Shown: piece after piece, positions 30,796-38,283 of the stretch
Layout: every line of letters begins with the position of its first letter
Numbering within the stretch: position 1 is the stretch's first letter
Assembly (NCBI GenBank): GCA_900018345.1
Contig: FCNA01000023.1
Span: 1 to 47,779, forward strand
Direction: 5' to 3'
DNA length: 47,779 nt
Source: Clostridiales bacterium CHKCI006
GTDB lineage: Bacteria > Bacillota_I > Bacilli_A > Erysipelotrichales > Coprobacillaceae
Notes under the pieces: model-generated
The model's input: only the letters and a program-made list of their open reading frames with translations
The model's database searches: none
Told to the model about the DNA's origin: nothing
Program-made: the position numbers and the translations under genes

Positions 30796-31357
30796 TGAAA
30801 TTATTCAGCTTGAATGGGAGCAGTTTGACAAGGTTCAAAATGTCGGTGGAAGAGCCAATTGTCAGGACGATTTTAAGACATTTTATATCATGCGTCACAG
30901 TCAGTTTGCACTATGGAGCGCTGCGACCCTGGCTTCCTATAAACAGGATCTGGAAGAGGCCAATGCAATTGGACGTAATTTGATCACCGAAAAATATGCG
31001 CATATGATGGCTTCCACGGCACCTGAGGAATATGCCCAGATCAAAGACCGCCTGCCGATCCCTGATGAAAAGACCCAGGCGATCATCGAAGCTGTTGTAG
31101 CCATTGAAGTTGGCTGGATGGAGGATTTTTATGCGCGGCATCCTGAACTGAAGGATAAGGCAAGGTACATTCATCAAAGTGAGGATGATCTGGAACATAC
31201 CTCTTCTGAAACTTATTTACGCGGTGAGTTAATGACCTATTCCGGAACCACATTAGCAAGCTATGCCCGGGATGTGATTGACTATTATCATCGTGGTGAA
31301 AACATGATCGAAAAAACAGTGGAAAATGAACTGAAAGCCTATGGTTATCAGTTATAG
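30788..31357 (+). CDS. DUF4125-like helical protein, partner of the TPR-nucleotidyltransferase
   Basis: A 189-residue, mostly alpha-helical soluble protein matching DUF4125 as I remember it: MIDEIIQLEWEQFDKVQNVGGRANCQDD, FYIMRHSQFALWSA, TEKYAHMMASTAPEEYAQI and VAIEVGWMEDFYARHP. DUF4037 and DUF4125 genes commonly occur side by side or fused in Firmicutes. The paired layout recalls NTase-HEPN type modules, but I do not see a certain HEPN RNase motif. The start overlaps the upstream gene by 8 bases with GGAGG before it. A terminator nested in a large inverted repeat follows. Confidence 0.8.
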   Translation: MIDEIIQLEWEQFDKVQNVGGRANCQDDFKTFYIMRHSQFALWSAATLASYKQDLEEANAIGRNLITEKYAHMMASTAPEEYAQIKDRLPIPDEKTQAIIEAVVAIEVGWMEDFYARHPELKDKARYIHQSEDDLEHTSSETYLRGELMTYSGTTLASYARDVIDYYHRGENMIEKTVENELKAYGYQL

Positions 31358-31385
31358 CGTTTTTCCACAAAATATGAGATGACAT

Positions 31386-31472
31386 CAGACATTTATCCCC
31401 AAAATAGTGGAAAGCAAAACACCTGAAAAGGTTTTTTCCACCGTTTTGGGGATAATTATTGAAGAATGTCTG
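31386..31472. repeat. Large nested inverted repeat ending the blaI operon and entering the next promoter
   Basis: Three arm pairs are nested: CAGACATT / AATGTCTG (31386-31393, 31465-31472), TATCCCCAAAA / TTTTGGGGATA (31394-31404, 31444-31454) and GTGGAAA / TTTCCAC (31407-31413, 31435-31441). At the core ACCTgaaaAGGT plus six T residues (31421-31437) is a terminator. The right arm lies in the spacer of the next promoter. It could be a compound terminator, an attenuator or a small palindromic repeat element; no second copy was found in this window. Confidence 0.75.
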
Positions 31473-31487
31473 CCTTTCATATATAAT
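31459..31487 (+). promoter_or_regulatory. Promoter of the dockerin-glucosaminidase gene
   Basis: TTGAAG (31459-31464), a 17-base spacer and TATAAT (31482-31487). The outer right arm of the inverted repeat occupies the first 8 spacer bases. Confidence 0.65.
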
Positions 31488-31523
31488 ATATCATGACTAA
31501 TAATGTAAAAACGAGGTGAAATC

Positions 31524-33341
31524 ATGAAAGGCGCGTATAAAAAAGTTATTCTCATGTCAATATTAACTTTATGCTTATTGATTCCGCTCATCTATAGTCC
31601 TCGCATTGAAGCGATAGATGACGGAATTGGTGATATGATTACGGATTATTTTACAGTCATTGATGATGAGGGAAATACAGAGATTATTTATCTGAATGAA
31701 CTCCAGGGCGAACAGGAAATCGAAAAAGAAGTCAGAGCTCTGGAAGAAGCTACGGTAACGGATAGTGAACCGGAAACGACGGAGGAAAACACGGTGATGA
31801 TGGTTTCCAACGAGCAAAATCGGGGACTTACTTCCTATTCCCTGGCTTCCTCAGCACACATTCAGGCAGAACCCGTCACGACTAGAGCAGTGACCATGGG
31901 AATTGCATACATCACCACCAGTCGTTCCTATATTGAATATAAAGAGGTAGAGACGGGGAATACAGGCTATACAGCCGGTTCTTATGGTGTCGATGCTGCC
32001 TATTTAGGGTCTTATAATGGGAAGGCACGTATTAAGATCTCAGGTGTTGTCGCAGATGTGGATCCGGATGATGTGACGGTTGTTTCCTATGCTTCGGATA
32101 TGGATGTCAGCTACTATATTGTGTCCGATGGTTATCTTTTACATCGCTATTATTATGGTTCAACCCATGCTTTAGGTAGTACGCGTGTGGGCTTTGCTTC
32201 AGATGTGCCTTACTTAAGCGCAGAAACAAAGTATTATAGTTATGATGGTCATTACTTCTATACAAATTATGAGACCATGCTCAATGATTATCGCAATGAT
32301 ACCTATAGTCATGCCGTCAATGCGTCCAGTCCGCATTACAATTATTATCAATACTTATCTCATCGTAGTAAGACACAGCTAACAGGAAGTGATTTGAATC
32401 AGATTGTTTCAAATCAGCTGGGAAGCGGTTATTCAAGTTCAAAGCTTTATAATCTAGGGGATGTTTTTATCTCATCTCAAAATCAGTTTGGGGTTAACGC
32501 TCTTTTAGCTTTTGGTGTTGCTGTCAACGAAAGCAATTGGGGACGCAGTGCCATTGCTCAAAACAAAAACAATCTTTTTGGTCATGGGGCGGTTGATGAA
32601 GATCCTTATGCACAGGCTGGTGTCTACAGTTCACCAGAAGATAGTGTCAAGAGTCATGCTTATTCCTTCGTTTCAAAAGGATATCTGGATTCTGCGACAG
32701 ATGGCCGCTATCGCGGTGGACATTTAGGAGATAAACAGGGCGGTATGAATGTCAAGTATGCTTCTGATCCTTATTGGGGTGAAAAAGCAGCAGCTCGCAT
32801 TTATTATCTGTCCAGTGAACCGCTCGCTGAACATCGTGCGATGACGATCGGCATTTTAGGCGGTTCTCACCAGAATGTGAAATATTATGCTTCAGCGAGT
32901 TATAGTGCCAGCTATGTGACGGTCGTACGTCGGGCAGCAGTTGAAGATCTACCAGTCATTATTCTTGATACCGTTCAAGACAGTTCTGGAAATACCTGGT
33001 ATAAAGTACAGTCCGATGTCCCAATTATCAATGGTGCCGCTGATTGTTATGCCGATTACGATTATGACCGGGATGTAGCGTATATTCCGGCTAGTCTCGT
33101 TACCACTGTCATCAACGGGACAGGAAACAGTACGACACCATCCGATCCAACACAGTCTTATACCAAAGGGGATGTCAATGGAGACGGAAGAATTACACCG
33201 GCAGATTATGTAAAGGTGAAAAATTATATTATGGAGACATCGACATTGACCGGCGAGGCTCTAGAAGCCGCGGATATGAATGGCGATGGACAAGTGACAG
33301 CGGCTGATTATGTCAGAATTAAGAATATTATCATGAGTTAA
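31524..33341 (+). CDS. Secreted endo-beta-N-acetylglucosaminidase (GH73-like) with C-terminal dockerin
   Basis: A 605-residue exported wall hydrolase. A signal peptide (LMSILTLCLLIPLIYSPRIEA, cleavage near residue 30) precedes an acidic stretch and a region of unknown fold (120-260). The glucosaminidase domain covers about 270-430, with the catalytic Glu in GVAVNESNWGRSAIAQNKNN (about 335) and SHAYSFVSKGYL. After an SH3-like segment, residues 548-605 form a type I dockerin: two calcium loops GDVNGDGRITPADY and DMNGDGQVTAADY, each followed by a VK/VRIKN helix. Dockerins dock onto cohesins on another protein, so this enzyme is probably tethered to a surface partner. GAGG precedes the ATG. Confidence 0.88.
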   Translation: MKGAYKKVILMSILTLCLLIPLIYSPRIEAIDDGIGDMITDYFTVIDDEGNTEIIYLNELQGEQEIEKEVRALEEATVTDSEPETTEENTVMMVSNEQNRGLTSYSLASSAHIQAEPVTTRAVTMGIAYITTSRSYIEYKEVETGNTGYTAGSYGVDAAYLGSYNGKARIKISGVVADVDPDDVTVVSYASDMDVSYYIVSDGYLLHRYYYGSTHALGSTRVGFASDVPYLSAETKYYSYDGHYFYTNYETMLNDYRNDTYSHAVNASSPHYNYYQYLSHRSKTQLTGSDLNQIVSNQLGSGYSSSKLYNLGDVFISSQNQFGVNALLAFGVAVNESNWGRSAIAQNKNNLFGHGAVDEDPYAQAGVYSSPEDSVKSHAYSFVSKGYLDSATDGRYRGGHLGDKQGGMNVKYASDPYWGEKAAARIYYLSSEPLAEHRAMTIGILGGSHQNVKYYASASYSASYVTVVRRAAVEDLPVIILDTVQDSSGNTWYKVQSDVPIINGAADCYADYDYDRDVAYIPASLVTTVINGTGNSTTPSDPTQSYTKGDVNGDGRITPADYVKVKNYIMETSTLTGEALEAADMNGDGQVTAADYVRIKNIIMS

Positions 33342-33362
33342 AATTCAATGAGGTGTATAAAA

Positions 33363-35078
33363 ATGAGGAAAATAGTGAAGTACGTCCTGGTTCTTCTATT
33401 AGGAATCATGATGTTGACCCCCGTGAAAGTTGAAGCAGCCAGTTTATCCTTGAGTGCCAGTCGTTCAAGCGTTGAAGTGGGTGATACGGTTACTTTTACG
33501 GTTAGTGCCAGTAATGGTGCAGGCAGGATCGATCTGTCAGGCGCAGTCAATGATAGTGTCTTTTTAGATAACAGTTCTCAATCTTTCTCGGTGACAGCAA
33601 CCCAGGCTGGGACTTTGACAGTCACAGCATCGGGGGTACTGGCTGATTATGATACGGAGGCAGATCAAAGCTTTTCCCGTTCTGTGAGTGTAAAGGTCAA
33701 TTCTCCCAGTTCCGGTGGCGGCGGTAGCAGTTCTGGTTCTAGTGGGAATAATGGTTCTACTAGTAATGAAGAGACAACACCAGAAGAAACACCCGAAGAA
33801 GAAACGCCCAAGTCCACCGACAACACATTAAGTAGTTTATCTGTGGATAAAGGGACTTTAAGTCCAGCTTTCTCCAGTGATGTGACGGATTATACGGTTG
33901 ATCTCACGAATTCAGAAACAGAAATTACGATCAGTGCAACAGCTAATGACAGCAAGGCCAGTGTTTCAGGAACGGGACTACAGCCTTTGAAGATTGGTGC
34001 CAACAGTTTTGCTGTTGATGTGACCAGTGAGAGCGGCAGCCGCAGAAGTTATATAGTGAATGTGAATGTTTCTGAGACGCCAACGGTTTTCCTGGAAAAA
34101 GATGGAAACCAGATGGGGATTCTGAATAATTTGGAAGGTGTGGATATTCCTAAAGGCTTTACGGAAACAAAGGTGACCATCAATGGTCAGGAAGTAACGG
34201 CTTTAGTCAATGAAGAAGGAAGAGTAACGTTACTATATATGCAAAATGCCAATGGTGAAAAACAGTTTTTTATCTATGATCCTAACAGTTCTGACTACTC
34301 CATTTATAATCCGATTGCATTATGTGGTTTGGATCTGGCGGTCATTGATATTCCAGTAGATATGCAGGCCAAAGAGGGCATGACTTATGGTCAGGTTGAG
34401 GTAGATGGACAAACATTCTATGGATGGAAATTTGATGATACAGGTATGGAAAACTACACGCTGCTTTATTTAATGGATGGCAGCGGAACAGCGCATTACT
34501 ATATGCATGATTCAGTATTAGATAATCTGCAGATCTATGATAATTTAGCGCCGTTGACCGCGCAAAAATTAAATGACATGAGCTATGATCTGAAAGTCTA
34601 CACCTATTGTACTTATGGTTTTGGCGCAGCTGCAGGGATCCTGCTTCTATTGATGTTATTCTTCGCTTTCAAAAAGAAAAGACATTTGGCGGTTGCAGGA
34701 ACAGGCATGACTACTGAACCAGTCAAGATGGCAAAGCCAAAGAAAACAAAAAAGAAGAATAAAGAGGATGATCAAGACCAGATCGTGATGCCAGAGGAAA
34801 AGGATACGCAAGTCGATCCTGATTTGTTTGATGAAGTCAACAAGTCAGTCTCCGATCCTGAAGTACCGGCGGATAGTCATGTTGAAGAAGATTTCTTCTC
34901 AGCGATCCCAAATGATGCAGTGGCATTTATTGATCCATTAGAGCCGAAACCAAAAAAGAAAACACCAGAGGTGAAGGCGGACGTGAAAGAAGAAGAGGAT
35001 GAGTGGATCGATCATAAGATGGTTGAATCTGTTCTTTCCGATCTGTTAGATGGAAAGCAGGATGAAAAACGACAGTAA
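33363..35078 (+). CDS. Surface protein: Ig-like and cadherin-like domains, one membrane segment, long cytoplasmic tail
   Basis: A 571-residue protein. A signal peptide (KYVLVLLLGIMMLTPVKVEA) is followed by a beta-sandwich domain with VEVGDTVTFTVSASNGAG (about 25-110; Ig-like or half-cohesin-like), a Ser/Gly/Glu linker, a cadherin-like beta-sandwich domain (LSSLSVDKGTLSPAFSSDVT, about 155-235), another exported region, one membrane helix (about 418-437) and a tail of about 130 residues rich in Lys, Glu and Asp. The tail is unusually long for such surface proteins and ends DHKMVESVLSDLLDG. It follows the dockerin enzyme by 21 bases, so it may be its docking partner. GAGGTG precedes ATG 33363. 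Confidence 0.78.
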   Translation: MRKIVKYVLVLLLGIMMLTPVKVEAASLSLSASRSSVEVGDTVTFTVSASNGAGRIDLSGAVNDSVFLDNSSQSFSVTATQAGTLTVTASGVLADYDTEADQSFSRSVSVKVNSPSSGGGGSSSGSSGNNGSTSNEETTPEETPEEETPKSTDNTLSSLSVDKGTLSPAFSSDVTDYTVDLTNSETEITISATANDSKASVSGTGLQPLKIGANSFAVDVTSESGSRRSYIVNVNVSETPTVFLEKDGNQMGILNNLEGVDIPKGFTETKVTINGQEVTALVNEEGRVTLLYMQNANGEKQFFIYDPNSSDYSIYNPIALCGLDLAVIDIPVDMQAKEGMTYGQVEVDGQTFYGWKFDDTGMENYTLLYLMDGSGTAHYYMHDSVLDNLQIYDNLAPLTAQKLNDMSYDLKVYTYCTYGFGAAAGILLLLMLFFAFKKKRHLAVAGTGMTTEPVKMAKPKKTKKKNKEDDQDQIVMPEEKDTQVDPDLFDEVNKSVSDPEVPADSHVEEDFFSAIPNDAVAFIDPLEPKPKKKTPEVKADVKEEEDEWIDHKMVESVLSDLLDGKQDEKRQ

Positions 35079-35085
35079 GTTCTTC

Positions 35086-35117
35086 GTTCAGAGTGTAAAA
35101 ACTCTGAACTTTTTTTA
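35086..35117 (+). terminator. Terminator after the cadherin-like gene
   Basis: GTTCAGAGT (35086-35094) pairs with ACTCTGAAC (35101-35109), followed by eight T residues. Confidence 0.88.
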
Positions 35118-35129
35118 TTATTTTTTGAT

Positions 35130-35147
35130 TTTAATGTGGCTTTAATG
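35130..35147 (+). promoter_or_regulatory. Direct repeats, probable OmpR-family response-regulator site
   Basis: TTTAATG occurs at 35130-35136 and again at 35141-35147, an 11-base period typical of tandem binding by OmpR/PhoB-type regulators. It lies 58 bases before the PepSY gene, whose downstream neighbours encode such a regulator and its kinase. The control link is inferred. Confidence 0.55.
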
Positions 35148-35204
35148 TTGCAGTGGTAAGCTTAAAGTGGAAAAGGGAAAGAGAAAAATAAAGGAGGTGC
35201 CCTT

Positions 35205-36026
35205 ATGAAGACGAAAAAAAGAAAATCGAGATGGTTGATTGTGGCAGCCGTGATTGCGGTGCTAGGTATTGGCGGCGGTACTGTCTGGGGAATTTGGAGA
35301 GCGACGGAAGCAGCTGCTTATACGGTCACTAAAGAACAGGCATTGCAGGCAGCATATGCGCATGCCGGTGTGAATGAAAATGAGGTTGTGACGCAACGTG
35401 TCACGCGTGATCATGACGATGGGATCTATTGTTATGAGGTGGATTTCACAACAGACAGCCACCATTATGATTATGATATCAATGGGTCTGATGGCAGTGT
35501 GATCCATTCATCTTATCAGAGCTTGCCTGGATATAATGACCAGACGGCAGGCAGCAGTGAAGGCTCACTGAGTGAACAGGATGCCAAAACGATTGCTTTA
35601 GAAGATGCAGGTGTCAATGAAGCGGATACCAACTATCTGACTGTCAAACAGGAACAGGATGACGGTGTAACCTATTATGATGTGGAATTCTGTGTGAACG
35701 GAACGGCTTATGATTATGAAATCAGTGTGGCAACGGGACAGATCTTGAGCTGTGACCATGATCAGGAAGGTCATCATTATCAGCATCATCATGGTACAAA
35801 TCAAACTGTCAGCTCAGCAGAGGTGATGGACTATGAGACTGCCAAAGCACGTGTGCTGGCGCGCGTAGAAGGTGCCACGGATGCTTATTTGAAGATGGAA
35901 TTGGAACGGGAAAACGGACGCGATATCTATGAAGGGGAGCTCTATCATCAAGGAGCAGAATATGAATTTGAAATGGATGCGCTCACCGGTGATTTCATCA
36001 AATGGTCTGTAGACTATGAGGATTAA
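35205..36026 (+). CDS. Membrane-anchored protein with three PepSY domains
   Basis: A 273-residue exported or membrane-anchored protein. One hydrophobic segment (LIVAAVIAVLGIGGGTVWGIW, about 11-31) precedes three PepSY-like repeats (about 40-105, 118-180, 207-270), each with the pattern A...A...AGV...YEVDF...YDYDI...G.ILS. A His-rich stretch, CDHDQEGHHYQHHHG, lies between repeats two and three and could bind metal. PepSY domains often inhibit proteases or sense outside the cell. AAGGAGG precedes the ATG. It sits directly upstream of a response-regulator/kinase pair, a common arrangement in which it may be the regulon target or a sensor accessory. Confidence 0.85.
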   Translation: MKTKKRKSRWLIVAAVIAVLGIGGGTVWGIWRATEAAAYTVTKEQALQAAYAHAGVNENEVVTQRVTRDHDDGIYCYEVDFTTDSHHYDYDINGSDGSVIHSSYQSLPGYNDQTAGSSEGSLSEQDAKTIALEDAGVNEADTNYLTVKQEQDDGVTYYDVEFCVNGTAYDYEISVATGQILSCDHDQEGHHYQHHHGTNQTVSSAEVMDYETAKARVLARVEGATDAYLKMELERENGRDIYEGELYHQGAEYEFEMDALTGDFIKWSVDYED

Positions 36027-36048
36027 ATCCGCATATAGCGGATTTTTT
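36026..36048 (+). terminator. Terminator after the PepSY gene
   Basis: AATCCGC (36026-36032), an ATATA loop, then GCGGATT (36038-36044) and a T-run. Confidence 0.8.
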
Positions 36049-36058
36049 CTCTGTGTTG

Positions 36059-36067
36059 TGTTAGAAT
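36059..36067 (+). promoter_or_regulatory. Extended -10 of the two-component operon
   Basis: TGtTAGAAT, hexamer 36062-36067, 18 bases before the ATG. No -35 is evident. Confidence 0.45.
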
Positions 36068-36085
36068 AGAAGGAGAGGTGAGCTT

Positions 36086-36757
36086 ATGCGGATATTAGTA
36101 GCAGAGGATGAGCGCGATCTAAATGCGCTCGTCGTGAAACGGTTAAAGCAGGAAAAATATAGCGTGGATGCCTGCTATGATGGTGAAGCGGTTTTTGATT
36201 ATATGCGCAATGCGGAATATGATGTGTTGATCCTGGATATCATGATGCCCAAAATGGATGGCATCAGCGTGGTGAAGAAGCTTAGACAGAACAATCATAC
36301 AGTTCCCGTTCTCTTTCTGACGGCTCGCGATGCGATCGCCGATCGGGTGGCTGGTCTGGATGCGGGCGCAGATGATTATTTAGTTAAGCCGTTTGCTTTT
36401 GAAGAACTGTTGGCTCGTTTGCGTGTCTTGCTGCGAAAACCAGCCAGTACCGAAAGTACCGTGTTGCAGGTAGCCGATCTATGCATGCATTTAGACACAC
36501 AGAAGGTCTATCGTCAAAATAACGAAATTCAACTTTCCAGTAAAGAGTTTAACTTATTGAGGTATATGATGATGCATGCCGGGATCGTCTTAAGCAGAGA
36601 TAAGCTCGAACAGCATGTCTGGGATTACGGGTACACGGGCGGAAGCAATGTGATCGATGTTTACATCCGCTATCTACGTAAAAAAATAGATGATCGTTAT
36701 GAACCCAAATTGATTCATACCGTCAGGGGACAGGGTTATGTCCTGAGAGAGCCATGA
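36086..36757 (+). CDS. OmpR/PhoB-family response regulator
   Basis: A 223-residue response regulator. The receiver has the acidic pair EDE (7-9), phospho-acceptor D51 in VLILDIMMPKMDG, the conserved Thr in LFLTARD and Lys in VKPFAFEEL. A winged-helix DNA-binding domain follows (LSSKEFNLLRYMM, VIDVYIRYLRKKI, HTVRGQGYVL). It would bind tandem 11-base repeats; TTTAATG repeats lie before the PepSY gene. The stop overlaps the kinase start by 4 bases. GGAGAGG precedes the ATG. Confidence 0.95.
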   Translation: MRILVAEDERDLNALVVKRLKQEKYSVDACYDGEAVFDYMRNAEYDVLILDIMMPKMDGISVVKKLRQNNHTVPVLFLTARDAIADRVAGLDAGADDYLVKPFAFEELLARLRVLLRKPASTESTVLQVADLCMHLDTQKVYRQNNEIQLSSKEFNLLRYMMMHAGIVLSRDKLEQHVWDYGYTGGSNVIDVYIRYLRKKIDDRYEPKLIHTVRGQGYVLREP

Positions 36758-38103
36758 GAAGATTATCTTTAACGGTTCGCCTTGTCTTGCTGAATACCTG
36801 TCTCTCTACATTGATTACCTGTTTTGTACTGGGGCTGCTTTTTTCAATCAGTTCACGGGAAATACAGTTGAATGTCGAACAGCAGCTAGCCGATCGTGTG
36901 CAAAGTGCCGAAGACCTTGTCAGTTATCGGGAAGGACGTCTGGAATTTGACTCAGATCTCTTAGAAAGTGAGCATGGCATTTATCTGGCTGTTTATGATG
37001 AGGAGAGCGGGGAATTGCTTTATGGGCGTGTCCCTTACGGGTTTATTTATGATCTGGCTTTTGAAGCAGGTCAATTGCGCAGTGTGACAAGTCAGGATAT
37101 GCATTATCTGGTGATGGATGAAGGATTGAACCTCGGTGGTGGTGAAAATCTGGTGATTCGTGGTGTCACCTCATTGACGGCAGCGGAGGCTGATTTCCAG
37201 CGCTCTTTGCATTTAGCTTTGATCCTTTTCCCTTTTTTAGTTGGACTGACCGCTTTAGCCGGTTATTTATTAAGTCGACGGGCGCTGATGCCGGTGGCGC
37301 AGATCACAGAGACCGTAGAGTCCATTCAAAAAGATGGGGATCTGAGCCGGCGTGTTCATTTAGGTGATGGTAATGATGAAATTTACCGTCTGGCGGCTAC
37401 CTTTGATCATCTGTTGGAAACCATTGAGGCGGGAGTCAAACGGGAACAGCAGTTTACTAGCGATGTAGCCCATGAACTGCGTACCCCTTTAAGTGTTCTC
37501 TCCATTCAGTGTGATGAGTTAAGTCATCAGCCTGAATTGAGTGACGAGAGCCGTACACAGGTGGCTTTGCTGAGCCGGAAGATCGACGCTATGACAGAAA
37601 TGGTCAATCAGCTGCTGTTATTTTCACGTATTGATCAACAGCGAATGACTTTACATAAAGAACGCGTTGATATGAGTGAGCTCGTTGCGTTTTGTATCGA
37701 AGAAATGCAGGAACTGGCTGCATCTAAACAGATTGCCATCATTGATGAGATTGAAGAGGAATGTTATTGTGAGGCCGATGCAACACTGATGATCCGCTTA
37801 GTGATCAATCTAATAGAAAATGCGATTACTTATGGATATGTAAATGGTCATATCTGGGTAAAGCTTTATCGTCTGGATCATCGACTTTACCTAAAGATCC
37901 GTGATGATGGGATCGGCATCGCCAAAAAAGATCTTCCTCATATCTTTGAACGTTTTTATCGGGCAGATCCCTCCCGTCATGAGCAGCATAGTGGTCTAGG
38001 CTTGGCAATGGTTCAATGGATCGTTCAAGTCCACCAGGGTCAAATGGAAGTAAGCAGTGAACCGGAAAAGGGCAGCACCTTTATCTGTCAGTTCCCCTGC
38101 TAG
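36754..38103 (+). CDS. Sensor histidine kinase
   Basis: A 449-residue membrane kinase. Two membrane segments (about 9-32 and 152-172) flank an extracellular domain of about 120 residues. A HAMP-like linker (LMPVAQITETVESIQKDGDLSRRV) leads to the HisKA box SDVAHELRTPLSVLS (phospho-His about 240), then N-box NLIENAITYGY, G1 DDGIGIAKKD, F-box FERFYRADPSRH and G2 SGLGLAMV. It would phosphorylate the partner regulator on a signal that is not evident from the sequence. Coupled to the regulator by ATGA. Confidence 0.95.
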   Translation: MRRLSLTVRLVLLNTCLSTLITCFVLGLLFSISSREIQLNVEQQLADRVQSAEDLVSYREGRLEFDSDLLESEHGIYLAVYDEESGELLYGRVPYGFIYDLAFEAGQLRSVTSQDMHYLVMDEGLNLGGGENLVIRGVTSLTAAEADFQRSLHLALILFPFLVGLTALAGYLLSRRALMPVAQITETVESIQKDGDLSRRVHLGDGNDEIYRLAATFDHLLETIEAGVKREQQFTSDVAHELRTPLSVLSIQCDELSHQPELSDESRTQVALLSRKIDAMTEMVNQLLLFSRIDQQRMTLHKERVDMSELVAFCIEEMQELAASKQIAIIDEIEEECYCEADATLMIRLVINLIENAITYGYVNGHIWVKLYRLDHRLYLKIRDDGIGIAKKDLPHIFERFYRADPSRHEQHSGLGLAMVQWIVQVHQGQMEVSSEPEKGSTFICQFPC

Positions 38104-38206
38104 ATACCATCCATGACATAATGATATCTATAATTGGCTGAATTGACGAAAAAAACGAAATTTCTTGATTCCCTGCCATCATTCGACAAACTTCAACAGT
38201 CAGGCA

Positions 38207-38215
38207 TGCTATACT
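38207..38215 (+). promoter_or_regulatory. Extended -10 upstream of the degenerate kinase gene
   Basis: TGcTATACT, hexamer 38210-38215. The leader to the next ATG is about 60 bases and contains a small CAGG...CCTG pairing. No good -35. Confidence 0.5.
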
Positions 38216-38283
38216 AGAATCAGGAAGCAGGGAGCGACCTGTAACTTAGCATACAGACTACATAAAATATATGCGGAAAGAGT

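Noticed and set aside
31359-31454. TTTTTCCACA and TTATCCCCA near the inverted repeat as DnaA boxes
   Set aside because: They are explained by the symmetry of the inverted repeat, and no replication gene is nearby.
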